Positions 32,540-40,779 are shown, counted from the stretch's first letter. The stretch: 44,124 bases of DNA from Spirochaetota bacterium (GCA_029554345.1 JAKPJF010000073.1:1-44124); one strand, 5' to 3'. A program made the numbers and translations. Notes: generated by a model not told the origin, from the letters alone.

Positions 32540-33064
32540 TTATTTCATGATTTTATTCAGAAACATTTGCTCTAAGTCATTTAATTCTATTTCATTCAAG
32601 TTTGTTTTTTTAATTGGAATTATGATCGCTGACACCGAAGTATTGAAAAGATAATAATAATCGTTTGATTTAACATATTTCACAATCCCCTTCCATGTAA
32701 ATATACTTTTTGATGCTGGATCAATATGAGTAATGCTGTTTTCGTCAAATTCTATTTCATGAATACCAAGTATTGATCTATTATCACCTTCGTTGAGAAG
32801 CGCTTCTATTCTTTTTAGTGACCTATTTTTAAATCTTTTTGGATAAAATAGTATCCACAGTAATGAAATTATAGAAAATACTGTTATAATTAAAAAATCT
32901 AATTTATTAGTTAAAGAATACTTATAATAAATAATAAGAATTGAAATTAAAGGCATTGTCGCTGTGGCCAAAAGAAGAGTCTTTTTAAATTGCCTTGAGT
33001 GAAACAAAAAGTATTTCTGAAACTCCATCCAGTCATTCATATCGAAATTAAATTTAATTTTCAT
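32540..33064 (-). CDS. YcxB-like membrane protein
   Basis: A 174-residue protein from the ATG at 33064, where GGGAG is five bases upstream (a start at 33079 is in frame but has no such site). Two spans lie between residues 25 and 75, and a C-terminal YcxB-type segment follows: GIHEIEFDENSITHIDPASK, then S-I-F-T-W-K-G-I-V-K-Y-V-K, and YYYLFNTSVSAIIIPIKK. The YcxB C-terminal domain occurs in small membrane proteins of many bacteria, with no certain role. It lies between a Tim44-like and a DUF2007-like gene in the same direction. Confidence 0.75.
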   Translation of the reverse strand: MKIKFNFDMNDWMEFQKYFLFHSRQFKKTLLLATATMPLISILIIYYKYSLTNKLDFLIITVFSIISLLWILFYPKRFKNRSLKRIEALLNEGDNRSILGIHEIEFDENSITHIDPASKSIFTWKGIVKYVKSNDYYYLFNTSVSAIIIPIKKTNLNEIELNDLEQMFLNKIMK

Positions 33065-33139
33065 CCAAACTCCCGTCACTTCAATTTGAAATTATAATTT
33101 CAGAAAATAAACAATTATCACTTCATTACATGGAGACAA

Positions 33140-33553
33140 TTATTTAATATTCCAAAAAGAATTACATTCATTGCATTGATAATACTTTCTATTTAATGGT
33201 ATTGGCAAGAAAAATAATAAGGATACCAATAATGATAATACTGGTTTTGGTTTTTTTACAGTTTCAACATTTAAACTTCCGCACTTCGGGCATTTCTTTT
33301 CTTTGCTTTTTGTATAAACCTGACTATTAGTTGCTTGTTGATTTTTAAGAAATTCTTCTGTTATAATTTTTATCGCTAAATCAAAATCATTATCATCAAC
33401 GCTAATTTTAGTTCCGCCAAGAGCAATAGCATAATGAGGCAAAATATTCGACATGCATTCATCAGAAATAAAATATTCGATATTGTTATTTTCCAAAAGA
33501 CCCTGAACAACAAACAGCTCATCAAAATCGGATGACGAAAATACAACTTTCAT
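33140..33553 (-). CDS. DUF2007-like protein with zinc ribbon and a membrane segment
   Basis: A 137-residue protein. Residues 1-70 fit the DUF2007 'putative signal transducing protein' fold: MKVVFSSSDFDELFVVQGLL, then NNIEYFISDECMSNILPHYA and KISVDDNDFDLAIKIITEEF. A zinc-ribbon follows, C-P-K-C-G-S-L-N-V at about 88-96 paired with Y-Q-C-N-E-C near 128-132, split by one hydrophobic segment (VLSLLVSLLFFLPIPL). GAGG lies four bases before the ATG. The combination suggests a small regulator at the membrane, but nothing more can be said. It is the first gene of the minus-strand run. Confidence 0.75.
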   Translation of the reverse strand: MKVVFSSSDFDELFVVQGLLENNNIEYFISDECMSNILPHYAIALGGTKISVDDNDFDLAIKIITEEFLKNQQATNSQVYTKSKEKKCPKCGSLNVETVKKPKPVLSLLVSLLFFLPIPLNRKYYQCNECNSFWNIK

Positions 33554-33713
33554 TTTTCCTCTTTAATGTTATTAATTTCACAATGAGCAATAAAGCATAT
33601 TTACATTACGTAAATGATTATAATTATGACAGATGCAAACTCTCAAACCAAATGATTTAATACATCGATTCATTCAAAAACTTGTACTGCAATAAATCTT
33701 AATGTCAAGACTA
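33554..33713. other. AT-rich upstream region of the DUF2007-like gene
   Basis: No gene or clear promoter is visible. The stretch is AT-rich and passes into repeat copy C at about 33714. Confidence 0.3.
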
Positions 33714-33954
33714 AAATAAAAGCGCCTAGCAACAGACGTCCGCAGCATCCGGCATAGCCGGTGCGAGGAATTCGCGCGACAAGCCCCGCGCAGCGGTGCC
33801 CTTTTCTTTCGCCGAATTTCTTTTGGGCACGCAAAAGAAATCGGCAAAAGGATTTAAAAGGGGCGGAGCACCTTTTGGTTATTGCATGATCCATGCAAAA
33901 AATGAATCTATAAGGCGAAGCCTTATATGGTTGCCCAACTCATGGGCGCTCGGA
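33714..33954. repeat. Composite multi-hairpin repeat, copy C
   Basis: This shares with copy A (2838-3130) a 45-base block (33738-33782), a stem with loop GGCGGAGCA and flanks AAAAGG/CCTTTT (about 33858-33877), the TTGCATG-ATC-CATGCAA hairpin (33882-33898, a paired change from TCGCATG/CATGCGA), TATAAGGC-GAA-GCCTTATA (33909-33927) and a GCCC-AACTCAT-GGGC-type hairpin (33931-33945). It adds a 14-bp stem with one bulged A, GCCG-A-ATTTCTTTTG with loop GGCACG (33811-33845), a motif I recall from intergenic repeats in many Gram-negatives. At its left edge it shares AAAAGCGCCT with copy D (37938-37945). The order of modules is the same as in copy A. Confidence 0.8.
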
Positions 33955-34010
33955 TAACTTCCATTATTTTAATATTTGACATTGACAGTTTGCTATTTCT
34001 TCTATCCGGT

Positions 34011-35126
34011 ATGACTGCTCTATACATAATAGCTTCAATGCAGGGAATTTTTCTCGCATGTGCACTTTTCTTAAAAAAAGGAGTGCCCGGAAAGGTATTT
34101 GCTTCAATAGTTTTGCTGTTATCCTATGAACTTTTCTGTGAATATATTTACATTCGTTACGGTTGGAAAATTTACTGGCCGCTGTTTTCGATCAAGGAAG
34201 CGTTGGGATTCCTGTACGGACCTCTTATCTTCATTTACGTAACCACCCTCACCGATTCTGACATAAAATTCACAAAAAGATTATTACATTTTATTCCTTT
34301 TACACTTTATGCTGCTGTCGATATAAATACATTCTTTCCGCTTTTCATTGACCAGCATTATATCATAGGCGATCTCGACGATAGAGGTATATGCGCTTAC
34401 AGAATAACAACCAACATAATTAAAATTTTCATTACAATCTCTTATCTTATTTACTGCTATTTCAAGATAAGAAATTACCGTATTAGAATAAAAGAATATT
34501 ATTCTAATATCCAAAAAATAAATCTTAACTGGCTGTATTTCTTCATCATTACGGCATTTTTTCTTGGGTTTGTCGGTTTCGGTGCAGTAATAGTTTATTT
34601 ATTCTCTCCTGATCATGTCATTCATTATACTCAAATATTCTTCTTAATGCTTGCCCTCACGATTTACGTTGCGGGATATTTTGCATTAACCCAGTCTGAA
34701 ATGTTTTCAATAGTTCACGGCAGCAAAAACAGCACTGACAAGAACATAAAATATGCCAAGAGCAGCATCTCCAAAGAATCAATGGACTTATACATAAAAG
34801 CAATTACTACCTGCTTCGAAGAAGAGAAAATATATCTTGATCCGGATATAACGATTTCTTCGCTTTCCGAAAAAACAGGAATTCCGGGACATAAAATTTC
34901 ACAGGCAATAAATGAAACTTTCAAGATGAACTTTTATTCTCTGGTAAACAAATACCGCATACTATATGCCGTAGATATTCTATCAAAAGAAACAGATCAA
35001 ATTTCAATAATATCAGTATGCTTTCAATCCGGCTTCAACTCAAAATCCGTATTTAATAAAATTTTCAAGTCATACACAGGTAAAACTCCTTCTCTTTTCA
35101 GAAAAGAAATTTTAGAGAAAAACTGA
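34011..35126 (+). CDS. Membrane-bound AraC-family regulator
   Basis: The product has about seven N-terminal spans (from MTALYIIASMQGIFLACALF to about residue 230) and a C-terminal AraC DNA-binding domain (about 280-370). The latter has helix-turn-helix 1 in ISSLSEKTGIPGHKISQAIN and helix-turn-helix 2 with QISIISVCFQSGFNSKSVFN, then the family end FKSYTGKTPSLFRKE. An ATG at 33927 is in frame, but it lies in the GAA palindrome of repeat copy C and gives 28 unlikely residues. I prefer 34011, although no good ribosome site precedes either. A TTG between them is also possible. The ligand is unknown. It may control the PD40 and DUF362 genes that follow. Confidence 0.82.
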   Translation: MTALYIIASMQGIFLACALFLKKGVPGKVFASIVLLLSYELFCEYIYIRYGWKIYWPLFSIKEALGFLYGPLIFIYVTTLTDSDIKFTKRLLHFIPFTLYAAVDINTFFPLFIDQHYIIGDLDDRGICAYRITTNIIKIFITISYLIYCYFKIRNYRIRIKEYYSNIQKINLNWLYFFIITAFFLGFVGFGAVIVYLFSPDHVIHYTQIFFLMLALTIYVAGYFALTQSEMFSIVHGSKNSTDKNIKYAKSSISKESMDLYIKAITTCFEEEKIYLDPDITISSLSEKTGIPGHKISQAINETFKMNFYSLVNKYRILYAVDILSKETDQISIISVCFQSGFNSKSVFNKIFKSYTGKTPSLFRKEILEKN

Positions 35127-35228
35127 AACTTAGAATAATATTTATTTTAAGTATTCGCCAATCGGCAAAGACGACAAACGGATTAGTTTGCCTTATAATT
35201 ATTTAAAAGATAACATTGTGAGGGCTTG

Positions 35229-36266
35229 ATGAAAATATTATCAGCAATTATTCTCTCTTCATTTTTAACAGGAATAATCCCATTATTTCCGCAATCATTT
35301 TCCAATCTGGAAAATGATAATGCCGCTTCTATAAAAAACGTATCCGGAGCATTTACAATCGATGATGAAATTTACACCGGAAATCCATTTCTCTCATCTA
35401 AACTCCGTATCACACAGAATTATCCCGACTATAAACCTTCTTGGTCTCCGGACGGAAAATGGATAGTGTTTTTCAGAATCATAAACAGCAAAAATCTTCC
35501 GATTCCCAAATGGAAAACAAAGATATGCATAGTTAAACCGGACGGAAGCGGACTGCGGGAACTAACAAGCGGACAGTATGCCGATTACAATCCGACATGG
35601 ACGCGTGACGGCAAAAATAACATAATAATAAACAGATATGATCCTGATAAAAACAGGGGATATATTTATCTTTCAAATATCGACTCAAAACCCGGTGAAG
35701 AAAAACTCATCAGCAATCCGGAGTATTCGGAATTCGGGCATTGCGGTCTCAAAGACGGAAGAATAATAGTGGCTACAAGTCAGGGATCGGTATTGAAATA
35801 TGTTTTTTCATCATCCGATAACGGCGTTTATTTCCCGCCGTTCATACGCATTCTTTCTCCTTCACCCGGAAATACCGGAAGCTACGAACTGGTTCATTTT
35901 GATGACAAAGTTTTAATGCTGCCGAACCGCGTGACTCTGTCTCCGGACGAGAAACACATTACTTTTGAACTCGATAACTCAGCAGGACGCTTCGGCTATG
36001 AAGGTCATCCTTTGGTAGTCGCCGATTTTAACGGAAAAACACCCGCTATAACAAACATGAAAAGATTTTACAATACTCCTGCTGATGAATATGCCCTTTA
36101 TCCGTCATGGACATCAGATTCTAACGGAATTATATTTTTTGCGGGATCCGGAAAATTAAAATTCAGATTCTATCTCTATAATATAACAACAATGAAAATC
36201 GAAAGAATAACCGAAGAAAACTCAAGAGAATATAAATATTTCTGCGGAGAATCTTCTCCTAAATAA
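35229..36266 (+). CDS. Exported PD40/TolB-type beta-propeller protein
   Basis: A 345-residue protein from the ATG at 35229 (AGGG five bases before; the TTG directly before is ignored). It has a signal peptide (MKILSAIILSSFLTGIIPLF) and several TolB-like PD40 blades: DYKPSWSPDGKWIVFFRI, DYNPTWTRDGKNNIIINR, VTLSPDEKHITFELDN and ALYPSWTSDSNGIIFFAGS. Each has the W/L-S-P-D-G/E-K-x-I-x-F motif. Such propellers bind proteins or sugars in the periplasm. It precedes a DUF362 lipoprotein gene with four bases between the stop and the next ATG, so the two are co-transcribed and probably act together. It comes after the AraC-type regulator. Confidence 0.85.
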   Translation: MKILSAIILSSFLTGIIPLFPQSFSNLENDNAASIKNVSGAFTIDDEIYTGNPFLSSKLRITQNYPDYKPSWSPDGKWIVFFRIINSKNLPIPKWKTKICIVKPDGSGLRELTSGQYADYNPTWTRDGKNNIIINRYDPDKNRGYIYLSNIDSKPGEEKLISNPEYSEFGHCGLKDGRIIVATSQGSVLKYVFSSSDNGVYFPPFIRILSPSPGNTGSYELVHFDDKVLMLPNRVTLSPDEKHITFELDNSAGRFGYEGHPLVVADFNGKTPAITNMKRFYNTPADEYALYPSWTSDSNGIIFFAGSGKLKFRFYLYNITTMKIERITEENSREYKYFCGESSPK

Positions 36267-36270
36267 TATT

Positions 36271-37809
36271 ATGAAAAAAACACTAACAATAATATTTTCC
36301 ATTTCAGTTTGCGCAATTATTAGCGGATGTACCGCACGCGGAATAGGGAGCAATGCAAAAGAAGCTGTTTACGGCAAATCTTTTAAAATTTCCGAACTAA
36401 ATGACAACTCCCCTCTTTCCGAAGTCGGATTCGCATGCACTGAAACAGAGCCTTCGGATGAAGAAGTAAGAAAAATGACAGATGAAGTCATTGAACAGAT
36501 CCTGGGAAAGAAAGGTCTTTCAGCGATAATTAAGCGCGGAGATAAAGTAGTAATAAAAGTCAACATGGTCGGACCGGGATATGGAAGCGTAAACGAAAAA
36601 GGACGCGGAATAATTTCCGATCCCAGAATTGTGAAACATGTTGCCGAAAAAGTAAGAGAAATTATCGGATTTGAAAACGGTGCTGATCTAAAAATAATTG
36701 ATGCTCTTTTTTATTCGGAGAAAAATCCTTCAAGCAAATCAGAAAAAACAAGTTTCTATTATGCCAAGCTTGAAAGAAAAAATAATACCGTACATTATGA
36801 CTCCGATGGAGACGGTTTTCTCGACGGTTCATCAAAAGCAGAACTGGTGAACCTTGATTCCATTGATGAAAAAAACCGTTTCTTCACAACTGTAAACGAA
36901 CCATTAACCGGAGATACAAAAGTATATCTTCCGAAATTTCTGCGTACAAAAGAACAGGCCGGAGGAGACCACAATTACTGCGACGTCTACATCGGAATAC
37001 CAATTCTAAAGTCACATGCTTTTACCGGCATTACCGGTGCACTGAAACTTCATTATGGATTATCTCCGGGATTAATTAAGCGCACAAGACATCATGGTTA
37101 CGGTTGGGGAACCGGAGATATACGCCTGCTGATAAATTATCTTTGCGCTATGAACAGAAGCAGAAAATTTGACCTGGTTATAATGGACGCACTCACCGGC
37201 AACAGAAAAGGCCCGCTTAACACTTCAATGAATTTAGGCGGATACGACATGCCAACCGACTATATTTTAACAAATGCCGTATTATGCTCAAAAGATTCTG
37301 TTGCCATCGATACAGTAGAAACTCTTTTAGCAGGATATAATCCTGATTCAGTTCCCCTTCTCGAGTCAGCCTTCAGAGACGGAATAGGAATAAACAAACC
37401 TTCTCATATAGACCTGAAGGGTTATGACAAGTTCCATTCACACAAAATTCGGCTTTCCGAATTTAATCGGAACAAATATCCTTTTGAAAACGGATGGGGA
37501 AACGCCCGGACTCATAAAGATTTTTCAAAACCGCAGAAAGTTAATTTAAAAATTAAATCTGCCGGAGGCAGCATATATTTAATCGACTACTCAGCAGAAG
37601 AAAAAGAAACCGGAGATTCAGGACTTTCAAGAATAGAACTTCTCATAAACGGTGAAAGATATTCCCATACCGCACAAAAGTGCGAATCGGGAACATTCAC
37701 CTTAAACTTGAAAAAATTCAGCGGACGCGAAATAAGACTAAGAATTGCAGCATGGGATAATGTGCTTAACTGTTCTTTATCGGAGGAAATAAAAATCAGG
37801 GTCAAATGA
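36271..37809 (+). CDS. DUF362-family lipoprotein
   Basis: A 512-residue protein with a lipoprotein signal (LTIIFSISVCAIISGC, lipobox I-S-G-C) and a DUF362 domain (about residues 60-370). Signatures: I-K-R-G-D-K-V-V-I-K-V-N-M-V, the core VYIGIPILKSHAFTGITGAL followed by K-L-H-Y-G, and the D-L-V-I-M-D-A-L-T-G and V-A-I-D-T-V segments. Proteins of this family occur with ferredoxin domains in anaerobes. This one has no Fe-S cysteines and an additional C-terminal beta domain (about 415-512, Ig-like: LIDYSAEEKETGDSGLSRIE). The function is unknown. It is four bases after the PD40 gene. There is no good terminator; repeat copy D follows 50 bases after the stop. Confidence 0.85.
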   Translation: MKKTLTIIFSISVCAIISGCTARGIGSNAKEAVYGKSFKISELNDNSPLSEVGFACTETEPSDEEVRKMTDEVIEQILGKKGLSAIIKRGDKVVIKVNMVGPGYGSVNEKGRGIISDPRIVKHVAEKVREIIGFENGADLKIIDALFYSEKNPSSKSEKTSFYYAKLERKNNTVHYDSDGDGFLDGSSKAELVNLDSIDEKNRFFTTVNEPLTGDTKVYLPKFLRTKEQAGGDHNYCDVYIGIPILKSHAFTGITGALKLHYGLSPGLIKRTRHHGYGWGTGDIRLLINYLCAMNRSRKFDLVIMDALTGNRKGPLNTSMNLGGYDMPTDYILTNAVLCSKDSVAIDTVETLLAGYNPDSVPLLESAFRDGIGINKPSHIDLKGYDKFHSHKIRLSEFNRNKYPFENGWGNARTHKDFSKPQKVNLKIKSAGGSIYLIDYSAEEKETGDSGLSRIELLINGERYSHTAQKCESGTFTLNLKKFSGREIRLRIAAWDNVLNCSLSEEIKIRVK

Positions 37810-37858
37810 AAGCGGTTTTTACAATGCCGTAAGATGAATGAGAGCAATAATACCTAAA

Positions 37859-37990
37859 ACATCTGCCGAAGGCAGATACTAAGATGGTAGGAGAACCGGC
37901 ATCAAGGCGCTTCAATATCCGACAGGAAGTCGGATAAAAGCGCCTCGTAACGCGCGCCCGAAGCATCGTACAGGACGTGAGTAGCCAATT
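37859..37990. repeat. Composite multi-hairpin repeat, copy D
   Basis: A short relative of copies A-C. It shows ATCTGCC-GAA-GGCAGAT (37861-37877) and a two-part stem AGGCGCTT-(CAA)-TATCCGAC with loop AGGAA and GTCGGATA-(A)-AAGCGCCT (37905-37945). It then has CGCGCG followed by CCGAAGCATCG (about 37951-37968), resembling the CGCGCGTCCGCAGCATCC module of copy A, and ends near ACGTGAGTAG. It follows the DUF362 gene and lies upstream of the convergent small membrane gene. The frame over it on the minus strand is not a gene. Confidence 0.75.
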
Positions 37991-38003
37991 GAAATTTATA
38001 ATC

Positions 38004-38345
38004 TTATTCCTCAGAACCCCAATCACCATATCGTTTAATTAGATTATTTTTATCAAAAAAAATAGTTGTTCGATACAAAAGTAAATGATCCCCTTTCATA
38101 TTGTTCTCTAATGAGATATCTTCACTACTGGCTTTGAGCGATCTTATAATATCTTCGCGTTTAACTTTCCCAATACTAGCGTTTTTAAAGATAATCAAAT
38201 CTTTTTCCGTAGCATAATAACCTTCTCTTTGATGAGAATTAGAAATACCCATTGAAATAGTAAAATAGGTCAGAATAGCCATAGTTACAAGAAATATAAC
38301 CAACAATACAAAAAATGAGTTTTTCCAATAATTCTTTACTTTCAT
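38004..38345 (-). CDS. Small membrane-anchored protein, hypothetical
   Basis: A 113-residue protein read from the ATG at 38345 because AGAGG is four bases upstream; a start at 38369 is in frame but lacks a site. One span (FFVLLVIFLVTMAILTYFTI) follows a basic N-terminus, and then comes a soluble, charged part with KREDIIRSLKASSEDISLEN and a beta-strand LLLYRTTIFFDKNNLIK, ending DWGSEE. I recognise no family. It is flanked by repeat copies D and B. Confidence 0.6.
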   Translation of the reverse strand: MKVKNYWKNSFFVLLVIFLVTMAILTYFTISMGISNSHQREGYYATEKDLIIFKNASIGKVKREDIIRSLKASSEDISLENNMKGDHLLLYRTTIFFDKNNLIKRYGDWGSEE

Positions 38346-38559
38346 AAAACCTCTAAAAAATCTAATCATATATATTCTGCATTAAAGATAGAAAGCAATT
38401 TCAGCTAACTTCATATAAATGATAAATTAAATACAAAGCATCATTTTTTTAAATAACAATATTCCACTAGTTTCAATTATCAAATAGTCAATTTACCTGA
38501 TAGGTATCATAAAAGAACACAAAGAACTTATGTACTAGATATGTGAGAGAACAAAAATC
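38346..38559. other. AT-rich gap between the small membrane gene and repeat copy B
   Basis: No gene is visible. The sequence is AT-rich with no clear promoter. It includes the upstream region of the 38004-38345 gene. Confidence 0.3.
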
Positions 38560-38730
38560 AAAATTTGCCGAAGGCAAATTTATCTCTGATCGGAGCGCAG
38601 GAGTTCTGTCTGAGCCGAATCCGCCGTGTTTACAAAGGCGGTTCGGCGAGTTCTGCGCGACAAAGAGCGGGAGGGGGTTGCAAAGGGGCGAGGGTCGGCG
38701 AGTGAGACCTTCGCCCCTTTGATCTTTTTT
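38560..38730. repeat. Composite multi-hairpin repeat, copy B
   Basis: It begins with a 9-bp stem AAATTTGCC-GAA-GGCAAATTT (38561-38581). A three-part hairpin follows: outer GCGCAG/CTGCGC (38595-38600/38653-38658) and inner GCCGAA-(t)-CCGCC/GGCGG-TTCGGC (38614-38625/38637-38647), with one bulged T as in copy A. Then GACAAA, and a 16-bp stem CAAAGGGGCGAGGGTC with loop GGCGAGTGA (38681-38721) and a tract GATCTTTTTT on the plus strand. The 3' end touches the stop of the QmcA-type gene. Against copy A the stem has paired changes and the loop GGCGA(C/G)TGA is kept. Confidence 0.8.
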
Positions 38731-39610
38731 ATTTCTTCCCGAAAATTCCCTTAACTGTCTCAAGAATGTCAGGCGGAATCATTATAAACTTAGCATTCTG
38801 CGATTCGCTTATCTTTGTGAGACCTTTTACATATTCCTGACCGATGAGATAAACAAGAGGATCTCCGCCTGTAGATTTCAGCGATTCAGAAACCATTCTG
38901 ACAGCATTGGCTTCGGCTTCAGCAAGTCTCTCACGCGCCTCAGCATCTCTCATTGCCGATTCCTTTCTCGCTTCTGCTTCAAGAATCTGTGCGAGTTTGA
39001 CACCCTGCGCTTCTTTCTCTGCGGCTTCTTTCTTAGCTTCCGCCTCAAGAACACGCGCGCGTCTTTCGCGTTCTGCCTTAAGCTGAAGTGCCATCGCTTT
39101 CGCGAGCTCTGCCGGAGGCGCGATATCTTTAAGTTCAACACGCGTGATTTTAGTGCCCCACGAATCGGTCGCGTCATCGAGAACAACAAGAAGCTCTTTG
39201 TTTATTTTTTCACGGAGTGATAGTGATTCGTCCAGAGTCATTTTACCCATAATAGAACGCAGAGTGGTCTGAGCAAGATTCATAATCGCCCATTCAAGAT
39301 TCTGAATTCCGTAAAAAGATTTATACGGATCCATAACTTTGAAATAAACTACTCCGTCCACTTCAAGTATCGCATTATCAGATGTGATTATTCCCTGACG
39401 CGGCATATCAAGTACGCGTTCACGTATATCAACCTTCTTGGATATTTTAGAAAGAAGCGGGTTTATGAGATTCAGCCCCGGATTTAAAGTTGCCACGTAT
39501 TTTCCGAGTCTTTCTACAACCCAGTTTTCCGCCTGAGGCACAACACGAACACATTTAAAGAAAATGACAATAGCAAAAAAAGCCAATGCAACAATAAGAA
39601 TCTTTTCCAT
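38729..39610 (-). CDS. qmcA: SPFH/band 7 membrane protein (QmcA-like, paraslipin)
   Basis: A 293-residue stomatin/paraslipin-like protein with one N-terminal span (ILIVALAFFAIVIFFKCVRV) and an SPFH domain (about 25-190: VPQAENWVVERLGKYVATLN, then RERVLDMPRQGIITSDNAIL and the LRSIMGKMTLDESLSLREKI segment). A long Ala/Glu/Arg-rich coiled coil (about 190-240: EAEAKKEAAEKEAQG) precedes a C-terminal helix. Such proteins form membrane microdomains, often with an NfeD partner. The ATG overlaps the nfeD stop and GGGGG lies six bases upstream, a normal nfeD-qmcA pair. Its 3' end abuts repeat copy B. Confidence 0.92.
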   Translation of the reverse strand: MEKILIVALAFFAIVIFFKCVRVVPQAENWVVERLGKYVATLNPGLNLINPLLSKISKKVDIRERVLDMPRQGIITSDNAILEVDGVVYFKVMDPYKSFYGIQNLEWAIMNLAQTTLRSIMGKMTLDESLSLREKINKELLVVLDDATDSWGTKITRVELKDIAPPAELAKAMALQLKAERERRARVLEAEAKKEAAEKEAQGVKLAQILEAEARKESAMRDAEARERLAEAEANAVRMVSESLKSTGGDPLVYLIGQEYVKGLTKISESQNAKFIMIPPDILETVKGIFGKK

Positions 39611-40068
39611 TATTTACCCCCATTTATTTTTTTCACAAGAAGCTTAATTCCGCGCGATTCAATAACTTCAATCTCAGAACCTTCAGGGATAGATTCTTCA
39701 GATTCAGCCTTCCATTCTTTGAGACTGTGATAGACTGAATACAATTCGACTTCCCCCGAGCGGTGAGGTTCTATAGCAGTTTTAGCTATACCCCGCAGAT
39801 TCAATAAAGTCGGATCACGGGATTCTTCAGTTAAATTCTTTCCGAAATGTTTTTTGAAGTACAAATGCCACAGAAGCAGAAAAAGAAGCGACGAGCAAAG
39901 AAATATTATCCATGGGAATGTTTCGTCTGACGGCACACCCGCGAACACGCAGATTGAAGTGATCACTGCGCCAAGACCGAACCAGAAGATAACAAAACCC
40001 GGAACCAGAATTTCTAGTGCGATAATGATAAACCCGGCAGCAAGCCAGAGTAAAGCTGGAGAAGGCAT
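39610..40068 (-). CDS. NfeD-like membrane protein
   Basis: A 152-residue NfeD of the short type, without the N-terminal ClpP-like protease. I use the ATG at 40068 (GGAG six bases upstream); another ATG at 40080 is in frame. Three or four spans occur: LLWLAAGFIIIALEILVPGF, IFWFGLGAVITSICVFAGVP, and FPWIIFLCSSLLFLLLWHLY. The soluble OB-fold end has GIAKTAIEPHRSGEVELYSV and SEIEVIESRGIKLLVKKI. NfeD proteins partner SPFH proteins such as QmcA, whose gene overlaps the stop here. Confidence 0.9.
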   Translation of the reverse strand: MPSPALLWLAAGFIIIALEILVPGFVIFWFGLGAVITSICVFAGVPSDETFPWIIFLCSSLLFLLLWHLYFKKHFGKNLTEESRDPTLLNLRGIAKTAIEPHRSGEVELYSVYHSLKEWKAESEESIPEGSEIEVIESRGIKLLVKKINGGK

Positions 40069-40339
40069 AACACGCTCCATTTATAAGATTCTTTATTTTA
40101 ATAAAGCCTGCGGATTTATCAAGAAAAAAAAGATAAGAATAAAAAAACTCACCGTAAATTTTCAGGCAATAAAGAGATATTATATGCATATGACATCATT
40201 TTCTAATTCAAACAGCATTAACATATTGGGCGACTTTATATTATTTCCGGAAAAAATATTTTTTTTCATCTCTACGTATTTTCCACGATGCGCGTTTCTT
40301 GCCTTTCCCGTATTATAAAAAATCATAAGGAGGATTATA

Positions 40340-40729
40340 ATGAAAATTCAGAAAACGATTATGCTGATGCTAGCGGCAGTTATTCCATTTCTCCTGTCTT
40401 GTAATGCGGAAGACAGCGAAGAAAGCAGAATTTATGTCACAGACTCTACTCCGCTTGACTCATACAGCATTACAGCACTTTATGTTGTAGAATCACCTAA
40501 CGGGTATTCAGGAGACTGGGGATCGAACATTCTTGACGGAAACACAGACGGACCTTTCGGCTGGCAGCAATACACCTTCGATCCGGGTGAATACGACTAC
40601 CGGATAGAATATTATGACGGAGCAAATAAGTACATTGAAAAACTTGGGATGAGCGCAAGTGATAAGCATGGACTAAAATTTGACATGGACGGAAGCAATT
40701 TGTTTACCACATATTTTACGTTTGAATAA
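40340..40729 (+). CDS. Small lipoprotein, hypothetical
   Basis: A 129-residue protein with a lipoprotein signal (KTIMLMLAAVIPFLLSC). AAGGAGG lies before the ATG, one of the strongest ribosome sites in the window. The mature part is acidic and Tyr-rich (FGWQQYTFDPGEYDYRIEYY, then DGANKYIEKLGMSASDK), with beta-strand character like a small carbohydrate-binding or peptidase-propeptide type domain. I do not recognise a family. A long hairpin follows the stop. The 271 bases upstream (40069-40339) have no gene. Confidence 0.75.
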   Translation: MKIQKTIMLMLAAVIPFLLSCNAEDSEESRIYVTDSTPLDSYSITALYVVESPNGYSGDWGSNILDGNTDGPFGWQQYTFDPGEYDYRIEYYDGANKYIEKLGMSASDKHGLKFDMDGSNLFTTYFTFE

Positions 40730-40734
40730 AGCAG

Positions 40735-40767
40735 AATACCGCTGCATTTGATAATTGCAGCGGTATT
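40735..40767. terminator. 12-bp stem-loop after the lipoprotein gene
   Basis: AATACCGCTGCA-TTTGATAAT-TGCAGCGGTATT is a perfect 12-bp stem with a nine-base loop directly after the lipoprotein stop. On the plus strand it is followed by TCGC, so it is not a canonical U-tract terminator, yet its position between convergent genes suggests a 3' end for one or both. Confidence 0.6.
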
Positions 40768-40779
40768 TCGCAAAAGCAG

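Noticed and set aside
33670-33894. Minus-strand frame of 74 residues over repeat copy C
   Set aside because: It is a translation of the same repeat modules as in copy A, with no ribosome site.
33927-34010. N-terminal extension of the AraC-type protein from an ATG in repeat copy C
   Set aside because: The first 28 residues are encoded partly by the repeat and have no ribosome site.
37802-38029. Minus-strand frame over repeat copy D
   Set aside because: It spans the two-part stem, lacks a ribosome site and overlaps the DUF362 stop.
38488-38763. Minus-strand frame over repeat copy B and the end of the QmcA-type gene
   Set aside because: It overlaps a certain gene in another frame and is formed by the repeat.
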